64,000 bases of DNA from Polyangiaceae bacterium (lineage in GTDB: Bacteria > Myxococcota_A > Polyangia > Polyangiales > Polyangiaceae): the NCBI GenBank assembly GCA_015075635.1, contig JABTUA010000001.1, positions 2,170,001 through 2,234,000 on the forward strand, in the 5' to 3' direction. Of the stretch, positions 24,414 through 32,459 are shown one piece after another; the stretch's first letter is position 1; each line of letters begins with the position of its first letter. Made by a program: the position numbers and the translations under genes. Below the pieces are notes generated by a model that was not told the origin of the DNA, made no database searches, and was given only the letters and a program-made list of their open reading frames with translations.

Positions 24414-24419
24414 CATACT
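24414..24419 (+). promoter_or_regulatory. -10-like box, leaderless type
   Basis: CATACT ends eight bases before the ATG at 24428. Confidence 0.35.
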
Positions 24420-24427
24420 CTGAGCGC

Positions 24428-26095
24428 ATGACGCGGAAGGCGGCGCTTCTCCTCGGCATCGGGGTGGCCCTCGGCGGCTGCGGCTCCGACGACGCCGGCG
24501 AGAGCAGCGCAGGTGGAGGCAAGGGCGGGACCGGCAGCGGAGGAACCAGCAGCGGCGGCAGCGCGGGGGCGCAGGCGGACGGTGGCACTTCAGGCAGCGG
24601 CGGCGGCGCGGGCAGCGGCGGCGGCGCGGGCAGCGGCGGCGTCGCCGGAGGCGGCGGTGACCCGAACTGCACGCCCTCGGCGCTGTACGGCAAGCAGGGC
24701 GAGCTCTGGAGCGCCACGGGCCGGCTGCGCGAGTACGCCTACGCCGGCTACCGCACCGGCAACGTGGCCATCCCCAACGTCGCGGGCCCGGTCAAGAGCG
24801 TGAGCGATTTCGGGGCGACGCCCGACGACGCCAGCGACGACACCCAGAGCTTCCTCGACGCCATCGCCGGCACGGCGAGCGGCGTCATCAGCGTCCCTGC
24901 CGGTAAGTTCATCCTCAGCCAGCGATTGGAGATCAAGAAGCCCAACTTGGTGCTGCGCGGCGCGGGCATGGGAAAGACCATCCTGTATTTCCCCAAGGCC
25001 CTCGGCGACGTGTACGGGCTCACGTTCAACAGCGCTGGCCAGTCGAACTGGTCCTTCAGCGGAGCGTTCCTCGAGATCAAGGGCAGCGACAGCGGCACGA
25101 AGCTCGCGGACGTGACCGCGAACGCGAAGCTCGGCGACAAGACCCTCGTCGTCTCGACGACCACCGGCATCACCCCGGGAGCTTGGGTGCGGCTCTTGAT
25201 GACCGACGCGGCGGGCTCCCTGTTCAAGGCGCTGCACGGCGGGCACTTCCCGGGCAACGTGGCGGAGGACGGGGGAAAGCAGGTGTTCCGCTTCTACTCC
25301 CAGGTCAAGAGCGTGGGCGCCGGGAGCATCGTGCTCGAGCGGCCGCTGCCCCTCGCGGTGGACACGAGCTGGAAGCCGGAGTTGCGCGCCGTGAGCCCCA
25401 GCGTGCGCGAGGTCGGGGTCGAGCACCTGACCTTCGAGTTCCCTGGCACGACCTACCCCGGACACTTCAAGGAGCACGGCTACAACGCCATTCAGCTCAA
25501 CGGCGTGCTCGACTCTTGGGTGAGCCACGTCGAGATCTTGAACGCCGACTACGGCGTCAACCTCGGCAACTGCCACTTCGTCACGGTGACGGACGTCGAG
25601 CTCGACACCAATTTCGACCGCGGCGCGCTGGTGGGCCACCACGCCTTCACGGCCGGCGGCAGCAGCGAGCTGCTCTTCACCCGCTTCGACGTGCAGAAGC
25701 CGTTCATCCACGACCTCAGCGTGGACGGCTACACCCGGAACACCGTCTGGTCCGACGGCAAGGGCGTGGATCTGTGCATGGACCATCACGGCCGCGCGCC
25801 GTACGCCACGCTCTGGACGAACCTCGACTTCGGCGCTGGGACGCGGCCCTTCAAGAGCGGAGGATCGGCCAATCGCATGCCGCACTCCGCCGCCTATTCG
25901 ACCTTCTGGAACCTCAGGGCCGCGAAGCCGCTCGCGCTGCCTCCGAACGACTACGGTCCGCTCCTGAACTTCGTCGCGGTGGACACCAGCGCCACCAGCG
26001 TGAGCTCCCCCTACGACTGGAAGCTCGAGAAGATCGCGGCCGCCGAGCTGTGCCAGCCGAACCTCCACCAGGCCATGCTTGAGGATCTACGCTGA
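24428..26095 (+). CDS. pectate-lyase-3-like beta-helix lipoprotein
   Basis: A 555-residue lipoprotein. The lipobox is LGGCGSD and a Gly/Ser linker spans roughly residues 20-80. The domain begins VKSVSDFGATPDDASDDTQSF, the hallmark N-terminus of pectate-lyase-superfamily (Pectate_lyase_3) right-handed beta-helices. Later strands carry VEHLTFEFPGT, NAIQLNGVLDSWVSHVEILNADYG and HFVTVTDVEL. Likely role: binding or cleaving a polysaccharide at the cell surface. The catalytic residues cannot be assigned with confidence, so a non-enzymatic beta-helix is possible. Confidence 0.85.
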   Translation: MTRKAALLLGIGVALGGCGSDDAGESSAGGGKGGTGSGGTSSGGSAGAQADGGTSGSGGGAGSGGGAGSGGVAGGGGDPNCTPSALYGKQGELWSATGRLREYAYAGYRTGNVAIPNVAGPVKSVSDFGATPDDASDDTQSFLDAIAGTASGVISVPAGKFILSQRLEIKKPNLVLRGAGMGKTILYFPKALGDVYGLTFNSAGQSNWSFSGAFLEIKGSDSGTKLADVTANAKLGDKTLVVSTTTGITPGAWVRLLMTDAAGSLFKALHGGHFPGNVAEDGGKQVFRFYSQVKSVGAGSIVLERPLPLAVDTSWKPELRAVSPSVREVGVEHLTFEFPGTTYPGHFKEHGYNAIQLNGVLDSWVSHVEILNADYGVNLGNCHFVTVTDVELDTNFDRGALVGHHAFTAGGSSELLFTRFDVQKPFIHDLSVDGYTRNTVWSDGKGVDLCMDHHGRAPYATLWTNLDFGAGTRPFKSGGSANRMPHSAAYSTFWNLRAAKPLALPPNDYGPLLNFVAVDTSATSVSSPYDWKLEKIAAAELCQPNLHQAMLEDLR

Positions 26096-26157
26096 GCGCG
26101 GCCGCTGGCGTCGCGTGACTAGGGGCGGTCATCGATCCGGTGTAAGAGGGGCGAGCC

Positions 26158-27921
26158 ATGGGCCTCTTCGATCGCTTCACCCGCAAGCCCACGGCGCCGC
26201 CGCTCCCCAGCCTGGCGCTGCCGGCCTCGGCCCAGATCGCGAGCTTCGACGTCACCGACGCGGTCGGCAGCCTGATGCTCGACGCTGCGACGCGCGTTCG
26301 CTTCGGCCGTTCGGCCTGTCACGGCTTCGAGCCGGTCGTCGGGGCGAAGGTGCGCGTCCTCGCCGTCGAGCCCAGTCGCTTCGGGCCGCGCGCGACGCAC
26401 CTCGAGCTCGACCCGGGCGACGCCGACTACGACCGGCTGCTCCGGGAGCGAGACGAGAAGGTCGGCATCAGCACCGACGAGAAGCCGGAGGAGGCCGCCG
26501 CCGCCGCGCGGACCCTCGGCTGGATCACGGTGCTGCTCGAGCGCCCCGTGCCGCACGGCCCGCAGGCGCAGCGGGTCTGGGCCGGCGAGATCCGGCTCGA
26601 GGATCAGGCCGTCGAGGTGTCCACCGAGGCGCGCCTCGCGTTTCGTGCCTTCGGCCACGACATCTCGACCCACGTCGGGGACCGACCTTTCCCGAAGGAA
26701 GCGCTCGATCTGCGCGACGTCGGCGAGGACTTCGATCCGGGCCTCGGCTTCGTCTCGCTCGGGCTGGGCGAGCCGGGCCTGTTCCGTGCCGGCCGCGCGC
26801 TGGGAGGCATGGCGGACGTGTGGGGGCCGAAGGGCGAGCTCCGCGCGCTGTCGAAGCTCGCGCGCCTGCTCTTGCAGCACGGCCGCGGGGTGGTGCTGAA
26901 CCGCGCCGGCGATCTGGTGGTGGGCAAGGGCGACTTCGAGCGGCAGCTCGGCGATCTCGACGACCCCGACTGCGTGCCCTTCGCGGCCTGGCTGGATTTC
27001 TCCTTCGCCGGCGCGCCGCCGGTCTACCGCAGCTGGGGCATGGCTGCGTTCGCGCTGCCGGACGTGAGCGTGGCGGTCGATCCCGAGAGCCGCTGGCAGC
27101 GCTCGCGGCGGCACGAGGCGGTGCTAGTCGCCTGCGCGCGCATGGTGCGGGAGAACCGTGAGCTGGCCGCGGGTGAAGAGTTGCTCGTTCCGATCGGTGT
27201 GCGCGTCGGCGCCTACCCCATCGAGCCCGTCGAAGGGGACACCGAGCGCTACACGGTGACGCTCGGCGGCGGTCTGGTGGAGCTCACCCACACCGGGAGC
27301 GCAGTGGACGCGGCGGAGCGCTGGGCAAAGGCCTCGGCGCCGGACGCGCGCGATCCGGAGGCGATCGCCCCGAACACCTACCGGGCGCTCTTCAGCGCGC
27401 GCTTCGCCGAGGCCTACCCGAGTGACGTCGTCGCCGACGTGCCGTGTCTCGCGAAGGGCGTGATCCCGCACTCGATCGAGGTGCGCAAGCCGCACGCGGA
27501 TCCGGGCTTCGTGATCCTGACCGCGGGGCTCGGGCGCGTGGCCCAGGCGGGCGGCGATGCCGTGGGGGCCCCCCACGTCGAGCTGGCGGCCTGGGTGGAC
27601 GAGCACTCCTTCGAGCTCGTCACCTGGGTGGGGCGCCTCGCGCGCACGCTGCACGAGCGCGGTCCAGACGCCAAGCCGTGGAAGGTTGGTGACACGCTGC
27701 GTGCGCCCATCGCCGACCTCGACATCGGCGGCTTCGTGCTCGCCGAGGGGGGCTTCGTGGTGATGCCAAAGGGGCAACCGGTCACCGTGCTGTCGCTCGT
27801 GCCGCTTTCGACCGAGGAATACGCCGAGGCCGCCGGCGCGGGCTCGGCGTGGCTGGAGCGCCACTTCGGCGATCCCGAGGTGCGCGCGCGGGTGCGTGCG
27901 CGCTGGAAGAAGCCGGGCTGA
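26158..27921 (+). CDS. suppressor-of-fused-like, DUF4261-like protein
   Basis: A 587-residue soluble protein without signal peptide. Residues about 1-190 hold small strand-rich units including LRERDEKVGISTD. A middle part (around 290-320, YRSWGMAAFALPDVSVAVD) resembles DUF4261 domains. The C-terminal 180 residues (HSIEVRKPHADPGFVILTAGLGRVAQ, then HVELAAWVDE) have the pattern of SUFU-like domains, which occur in bacterial immunity and housekeeping proteins. AGAGGGGCG lies eight bases before the ATG. Function is not established. A possible immunity-type protein, but no toxin gene stands next to it. Confidence 0.65.
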   Translation: MGLFDRFTRKPTAPPLPSLALPASAQIASFDVTDAVGSLMLDAATRVRFGRSACHGFEPVVGAKVRVLAVEPSRFGPRATHLELDPGDADYDRLLRERDEKVGISTDEKPEEAAAAARTLGWITVLLERPVPHGPQAQRVWAGEIRLEDQAVEVSTEARLAFRAFGHDISTHVGDRPFPKEALDLRDVGEDFDPGLGFVSLGLGEPGLFRAGRALGGMADVWGPKGELRALSKLARLLLQHGRGVVLNRAGDLVVGKGDFERQLGDLDDPDCVPFAAWLDFSFAGAPPVYRSWGMAAFALPDVSVAVDPESRWQRSRRHEAVLVACARMVRENRELAAGEELLVPIGVRVGAYPIEPVEGDTERYTVTLGGGLVELTHTGSAVDAAERWAKASAPDARDPEAIAPNTYRALFSARFAEAYPSDVVADVPCLAKGVIPHSIEVRKPHADPGFVILTAGLGRVAQAGGDAVGAPHVELAAWVDEHSFELVTWVGRLARTLHERGPDAKPWKVGDTLRAPIADLDIGGFVLAEGGFVVMPKGQPVTVLSLVPLSTEEYAEAAGAGSAWLERHFGDPEVRARVRARWKKPG

Positions 27922-27927
27922 TTCGGC

Positions 27928-28509
27928 TCAGGCCGACTTGAAGACGAACGGATAGCTCACCGTGACCGCGCCGCCGTCCGGGGCGGGGAAGCGCAGGCGG
28001 CGCACCTCGCCGAGCACGCAGACGTCGAAGGACTGCCTGCCCGAGGGCCGCGTGAGGCTCGCGCTGCTCACGGCGCCGTTCGTGCCGATCACCAGGCGGA
28101 CCGTCAGCTTGGTCTCGAAGCTCGGATCGTTCTTGAGCTCAGCCTGGTAGCAACCTCTGATCTTGGAGACTCTGGCGCGGATCACCCGAGCGATGTCCGC
28201 CGGGTCCATGCCGCCGGTCGGCGCAGGCACGAGCGTCGCGTGCTCGTCGGCGGGGCCGCGCAGCGGATCTCCGGCGATACTGCCCTCCGCGCTCGGGTCT
28301 CCCTCGCCCGCCGGGCCCTCGGGCTCGCTCGCCAAGCCGACGCCGGCATCCGGCCGGTCGTCCTCCTGCGCCGCCGCGTCCGGCACCTCCACCTCGGTGG
28401 GGGCGGTCGCCACGATCGGGCTCGGCGCCGGAGCTGGTCGCCCGCCCGCGCACGCGGCCGCCAGGCTGGCGGTCAGCGCCAGAAAGCGCGCGACGTCGAA
28501 GCTCCGCAT
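27928..28509 (-). CDS. AgmX/PglI-like C-terminal-domain lipoprotein
   Basis: A 193-residue protein. After a signal peptide (lipobox-like SLAAACAGG) and an acidic, Ala/Pro-rich linker, the last 90 residues form the AgmX/PglI C-terminal domain: DIARVIRARVSKIRGCYQAELKN, LTVRLVIGTNGAVSSASL and FDVCVLGEVRRLRFPAPDGG. The two Cys are characteristic and probably pair. Such domains are found in gliding-motility and envelope proteins of myxobacteria and are TonB-C-like. The ATG at 28509 is chosen because a TATGCT box lies seven bases upstream; an in-frame ATG at 28521 falls inside that box. Confidence 0.8.
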   Translation of the reverse strand: MRSFDVARFLALTASLAAACAGGRPAPAPSPIVATAPTEVEVPDAAAQEDDRPDAGVGLASEPEGPAGEGDPSAEGSIAGDPLRGPADEHATLVPAPTGGMDPADIARVIRARVSKIRGCYQAELKNDPSFETKLTVRLVIGTNGAVSSASLTRPSGRQSFDVCVLGEVRRLRFPAPDGGAVTVSYPFVFKSA

Positions 28510-28516
28510 GCGCGCC

Positions 28517-28522
28517 AGCATA
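28517..28522 (-). promoter_or_regulatory. -10-like box, leaderless type
   Basis: TATGCT on the minus strand ends seven bases before the ATG at 28509. Confidence 0.5.
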
Positions 28523-28542
28523 GCGTGTTAGAACCGCGCGCG

Positions 28543-28998
28543 GTGGCCGAGCAGAGCTTCTGGATGCGCACTGCGATCGCCGGAATCGCCGCCTCGAGCG
28601 AGGCGACCTTCCCGGAGAACGACCTGGGCGCCCCGGACTGGAAGTCCACGGACATGGTCCCGCGCACGCTCGAGTACCTGGACGAGCTGCCGCCGCGGCA
28701 ACGCCGGCTGCTCGTGCTCTTGTTCGCGTTCGTCGAGCTCGCGGCGGTGTTTCTGGTGCTGGGGTTCCGGCGCTTCTCCAGGTTGCCGGCGCTGCGCCGA
28801 ACACAGGCCATCGCCAACTGGCGGAGCTCGCGCTTCCTTCCGTTCAGGGTGCTGGGGGACTCGCTGAAGGCCACCACGACCATGATGTACATGTCGCACC
28901 CGAGCGCCATCGCCTACGTGGGTGAGTACCGCGTCTGCGAGCGCCCGCTCGATCGCGTGAAGATCGCGGTCCGACCCCGACCGGAGGAGCCGGCGTGA
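28543..28998 (+). CDS. small subunit/partner of a GMC oxidoreductase
   Basis: A 151-residue protein starting with GTG at 28543. It begins with a short helical part and TFPENDLGAPDW, followed by a single hydrophobic segment (RRLLVLLFAFVELAAVFLVLG) and a helical C-terminus with MMYMSHPSAIAYVGEY. Its size, segment order and position directly before, and overlapping by four bases (GTGA), a GMC oxidoreductase match the gluconate-2-dehydrogenase subunit-3-like proteins that anchor or assist such flavoenzymes. No twin-arginine signal is seen. Confidence 0.7.
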   Translation: MAEQSFWMRTAIAGIAASSEATFPENDLGAPDWKSTDMVPRTLEYLDELPPRQRRLLVLLFAFVELAAVFLVLGFRRFSRLPALRRTQAIANWRSSRFLPFRVLGDSLKATTTMMYMSHPSAIAYVGEYRVCERPLDRVKIAVRPRPEEPA

Positions 28999-30518
28999 GG
29001 TACGGGCTCGACGACGTGCGCGGCGGCTTCGACGTCAGCGCGGACGTGGTGGTGGTGGGCTCCGGCCCCGGCGGCGCCGTGGCCGCGGACAACCTGGCTC
29101 GCGCGGGGATGAAGGTCGTCGTGCTCGAGGCTGGCCCGGAGGTGCGCCCCGAGGACATGGTGCGGGACACGCCGCGCTTCCTCGCTCGCAACTTCTGGGA
29201 GGGCGGGCTGCGCATCATCCTGGGCACGGCGCCGAGCCCCAGCATGCACGCACGCTGCCTGGGCGGCGGTAGCGTGGTCAACTCCGCCATCATGCTGCCG
29301 CTGCCGAAGTGGGTGCGGCAGGAGTGGCAGAGCGACGCCGGGGTCGCGCACTTCGACGGGCCCGAGCTCGACGCCGCGTACGCTCGCGTGTTCGCGCGCT
29401 GTCGCGTCGCTCCCACGCCGATGACGGTGTTCGGGCGGCGGAACCTCCTGGTGCGCGACGCCATCGAGGGCGTCGTCGGAGAGAAGGGCGGGGGACTGCC
29501 GCGCGCCGTCGACGGCTGCGAGGCCAGCTCCGACTGCCTCACGGGCTGCGCCAGCGGCAAGAAGCAGTCGGTCGATCGCGTGTACCTGCCGGCGGCCGAG
29601 GCAGCCGGGGCCGAGGTCTACACGCACAGCCAGGTCGATGGAGTCCTGGTCGAAGGCAAGCGCGCGGTCGGCGTCGTAGGCGACGTGATCGAGCTGCCGG
29701 GCTGGAGGAAGGTCGGGCGCTTTCGCGTGCGCGCCAAGCTGGTGGTGCTGGCGGCGGGCACCATGCACACGCCCGTGCTCTTGCAGAAGAGCGGCATCAA
29801 CCCCCGCGGCCGGGTGGGGGCGACCTTGTTCTGTCACGTCGGCGGCGGCCTGGTCGGCATCATGGACGAGGTGGTCGATCCTTGGGTCGGCGCGACGCAG
29901 GGCTGGGGCGCCATCTCCCAGGAGATCCGCGGGCTCAAATACGAGGGGCTCTGGGCGTCGCCCGCGGTGCTGATGGTGCGCTGGGGCGACGTCGGGCGGC
30001 GCTTCGTCGAGCGCCTGGACGAGGTGAAGCGCGCCGTGGTGATCGCCATCGTGTACCGCGGCGACGTGCACGGCACGGTCAAGGCCACCCGCAGCGGCGA
30101 CCCCAGCATGCGGCTGTGGATCCCCGAGAAGAACGTGCAGCCCGTGATGCGCGGCATGAAGAACGCCGCCGACGCGCTGCTCTCGCTCGGCGCGCGCTAC
30201 GTGCACACCGGGCTCGTGAGCGTCGTCAACGAGATGAAGAACCAGAGCGATACCGCGAGCCTGCTCTCCCCCCGGGTGAAGGCCAGACACATGGCGATGA
30301 CCATGAACCACACCTTCGGGTCGTGTCGCATGACCGTGGACGAGAGCGGACCGGTGGATCCGGACGGCAAGCTCAAGGGGCTCGAAGGGCTGTACATCTG
30401 CGACGCCAGTGTGTTCCCGAGCCCCAGCGCCGTGAACCCGCAGGCCACGATCATGGCGCTGTCGGACATCACCTCGCGCAAGCTCGGCGAGCTCTCTCTT
30501 CACGAGCCTCCGGTGTAA
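28995..30518 (+). CDS. GMC-family FAD oxidoreductase
   Basis: A 507-residue flavoprotein. The FAD-binding loop GSGPGG lies near residues 22-28 with the following VVVLEAG acidic end, the central CLGGGSVVNSAI matches the GMC signature 1, and the C-terminus holds MNHTFGSCRM and SAVNPQATIMA, where His and Asn form the usual catalytic pair. A Cys-rich stretch (GCEASSDCLTGCASGKKQ) suggests a small metal site like that of electron-transferring GMC dehydrogenases. The substrate is unknown; alcohols, sugars or sterols are possible. Confidence 0.9.
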   Translation: MRYGLDDVRGGFDVSADVVVVGSGPGGAVAADNLARAGMKVVVLEAGPEVRPEDMVRDTPRFLARNFWEGGLRIILGTAPSPSMHARCLGGGSVVNSAIMLPLPKWVRQEWQSDAGVAHFDGPELDAAYARVFARCRVAPTPMTVFGRRNLLVRDAIEGVVGEKGGGLPRAVDGCEASSDCLTGCASGKKQSVDRVYLPAAEAAGAEVYTHSQVDGVLVEGKRAVGVVGDVIELPGWRKVGRFRVRAKLVVLAAGTMHTPVLLQKSGINPRGRVGATLFCHVGGGLVGIMDEVVDPWVGATQGWGAISQEIRGLKYEGLWASPAVLMVRWGDVGRRFVERLDEVKRAVVIAIVYRGDVHGTVKATRSGDPSMRLWIPEKNVQPVMRGMKNAADALLSLGARYVHTGLVSVVNEMKNQSDTASLLSPRVKARHMAMTMNHTFGSCRMTVDESGPVDPDGKLKGLEGLYICDASVFPSPSAVNPQATIMALSDITSRKLGELSLHEPPV

Positions 30519-30527
30519 GGGACCGCC

Positions 30528-31364
30528 GTGCGCGCTCGTTTCGTGGGCATGTCGCCCGTGAAATCTTGCTTGAAGCTCGGCCTCTTGACCTCCTTCCTGG
30601 GCCTCGGTGGCTGCGGCGCCGCGCCGAGAGCTGCGCTCGAAGCGCCGGCCCCGTCCGCCGCCGCCTCGCCCCGCCCGGTGCTCGAGCGCTCGCTCTTCAG
30701 CCGCGACTCCACGGGCTCGGTCAGCGAGGACGACCTGCAGAAGGTGCTGGCCGCGCGCGTCGAGATCACCCTGCCTGCGCGCATCGGCGTGGTCGCGCTC
30801 GACACGGCCTTCGACCCCGAGAAGCGCGCGCCGGTGACCGAGCAAGCCATCGTCGCCAAGTCGCTGACCCGGACGCTGAAAGGCTCGCCGCACGTGAGCG
30901 CGGTGACCGACGTCTCGACCGAGCTGCCGAACCCCTCCGGCATCGAAGGCTTGCGCGCCATCGCGGCTCGCTACCGCACGCGCTACCTGATGCTCGTCAA
31001 CACCATCACCGAGGACCGTTCCCACCTGAACAACTGGGCGTGGCTCTACGCCACCGGCCTGGGCGTGTTCCTGGCGCCGGGCCAGACGGTGTCCACGGAG
31101 GGGCTGCTCGAGGCCAGCTTGTTCGACGTCAAGACCGGGACCGTCCTCTACACCGTGCGCGAGCCCTTCCAGACCTCGAAGGTGACCTGGCTCATCGGCG
31201 CGGGCCGCACCCAGGCGAGCGAAGACGGCCAGGCCATCGCTCAGGCCGCGCAGCGCCTCGGCAAGAAGGTCCTCGGCGAGACCGAGGAGCTCTCGCGCTG
31301 GGTGAAGGACAACGACGGCAACATCGAGAAGACCAGCACCGCGTCGCTCGCCGAACGGCGCTAA
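30528..31364 (+). CDS. lipoprotein, unknown
   Basis: A 278-residue lipoprotein with lipobox LGLGGCG. An Ala/Pro-rich linker is followed by a mixed alpha/beta body (ARIGVVALDTAFDPE, RTRYLMLVNTITED) that resembles secreted proteins whose strands form a GNA1162/TolB-N-like Rossmann-type layout, but no family is certain. The GTG at 30528 follows AAGGGA by five bases. An in-frame ATG at 30549 is the alternative. It lies nine bases after the GMC gene, so probably in the same operon. Confidence 0.7.
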   Translation: MRARFVGMSPVKSCLKLGLLTSFLGLGGCGAAPRAALEAPAPSAAASPRPVLERSLFSRDSTGSVSEDDLQKVLAARVEITLPARIGVVALDTAFDPEKRAPVTEQAIVAKSLTRTLKGSPHVSAVTDVSTELPNPSGIEGLRAIAARYRTRYLMLVNTITEDRSHLNNWAWLYATGLGVFLAPGQTVSTEGLLEASLFDVKTGTVLYTVREPFQTSKVTWLIGAGRTQASEDGQAIAQAAQRLGKKVLGETEELSRWVKDNDGNIEKTSTASLAERR

Positions 31365-31367
31365 CCT
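31362..31367 (+). promoter_or_regulatory. -10-like box, leaderless type
   Basis: TAACCT ends nine bases before the ATG at 31377. It overlaps the upstream gene's stop, so it may be chance. Confidence 0.25.
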
Positions 31368-31376
31368 CAGAGGCCC

Positions 31377-31727
31377 ATGGCCTACCGCGACTCCGGCTCG
31401 CAGCTGCTCTCCCGGATCCTCGAGCTCGAGGCACAGCTCGACGGCTTACGCCCGCGCGTCGAGGCGCTCGAGGGGGCGGTCAGTCGCCTGGAGGTGAACG
31501 TGGCCATGGGCCCGAGTCGGGCCCCGCTCGGCGAAGACGGCCTGGCCCGCGCGGTGGCGGCCGACGAGATCCGCGACAAGCACCTGGCCGAGCAGGTGGG
31601 GCACCTGGTGCTCCGGGTCGCGGCGCTGGAGAAGAACCTCGCGGTCACGCCGCGGCCCGCCCGCCGCCACGACGACGTGCGCGCGCTGGTGGACGAGGCG
31701 CTGCCGAAGCCGAAGCGCCGGCGCTGA
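31377..31727 (+). CDS. small coiled-coil protein
   Basis: A 116-residue protein. Residues 10-45 and 65-90 have heptad-like Leu spacing (LLSRILELEAQLDGLRPRVEALEGAVSRLEVN is the first run, cut here by residue class rather than motif). The end is basic (PKPKRRR). There is no signal peptide or membrane segment. The function is unknown; an oligomerising accessory protein is the simplest guess. Confidence 0.6.
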   Translation: MAYRDSGSQLLSRILELEAQLDGLRPRVEALEGAVSRLEVNVAMGPSRAPLGEDGLARAVAADEIRDKHLAEQVGHLVLRVAALEKNLAVTPRPARRHDDVRALVDEALPKPKRRR

Positions 31728-31728
31728 G

Positions 31729-32409
31729 TCAGCGCGGCGTCAAGGCCGCGTGCAGTCGGGCCGCGTTCGGAGCTTCGAAGCGCCGCTCCATCACGATGCG
31801 ATAGGTGGTCGCTTCGGGGCCGTAATAAGCACGGTTGAACTCCTGCCTCGACGCGACCACGGTGCCGTCCAGCGAGACACCGGCGAAGATGCCGCCCACG
31901 TCGACCAGCTGCACGATGTCCTTGGCCGAGCTCTTGCCGCTGGCCTGCCCGCTGTCGCCCATGGTGCCGGCGGCGACGGCGGTGTCGGTGCCCAAGGTGA
32001 CGCCGTTGTTGATGGCGCTGGTGAGCGCCGCGTCGGTCATGAAGAACAGCACGACCGTGGCCTCCTGGTAGCCGATTTGCGCGCCCAGGCTCCCGGCGCC
32101 CAACGAGTAGAAGGCCGGCGCGCTCCAGCGCCCCGAGTCGTCCTTCGACAACAGCACGCCGTTGCCGCCCTCTCCGCCCACGATGATGCCGGCCTTGATC
32201 AGGCGCGGGAACACCATCACTCCGCGAGCTTGCTTCAGCTGCTGATCGAGGGCGGGGAACTGACCGCCCGAGCGCATGCGATCGACGGCGAGCGCCGCGC
32301 GGTCGACGATCTTCTGCTGCGGCGAGTCGTCGGGCGAGCTCGGCGTGGCGTCGCGGGCGCAGGCCAGGGTCAGGGCGGAGGCGAAGAGGAGGAATCCACG
32401 GCGGTCCAT
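31729..32409 (-). CDS. SYLF/YSC84-domain lipoprotein
   Basis: A 226-residue lipoprotein. The signal peptide MDRRGFLLFASALTLAC also carries a RR pair, but the lipobox TLAC is the clearer signal. The remaining part is a SYLF (YSC84) domain: ARGVMVFPRLIKAGIIVGGEGGNGVLL, FYSLGAGSLGAQIGYQEATVVLFFMTD and VGGIFAGVSLDGTVV. These domains bind lipids such as phosphoinositides or other phospholipids. An envelope-lipid role is inferred. TAGCTT lies six bases before the ATG. Confidence 0.9.
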   Translation of the reverse strand: MDRRGFLLFASALTLACARDATPSSPDDSPQQKIVDRAALAVDRMRSGGQFPALDQQLKQARGVMVFPRLIKAGIIVGGEGGNGVLLSKDDSGRWSAPAFYSLGAGSLGAQIGYQEATVVLFFMTDAALTSAINNGVTLGTDTAVAAGTMGDSGQASGKSSAKDIVQLVDVGGIFAGVSLDGTVVASRQEFNRAYYGPEATTYRIVMERRFEAPNAARLHAALTPR

Positions 32410-32459
32410 GCTCCGAAGCTAAGACCGCTGGCAGCGAGAGAGCGCGCGATTTTTGCGTG

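Noticed and set aside
31721..31735. Palindrome GCGCTGA-G-TCAGCGC between convergent genes as a terminator
   Set aside because: The loop would be one base, and half lies in coding sequence; it cannot form a good RNA hairpin.
28914..31804. Very long frames on both strands over the GMC oxidoreductase
   Set aside because: Composition is Arg/Ala/Gly-rich without domains; the GMC frame has all family motifs and explains the region.
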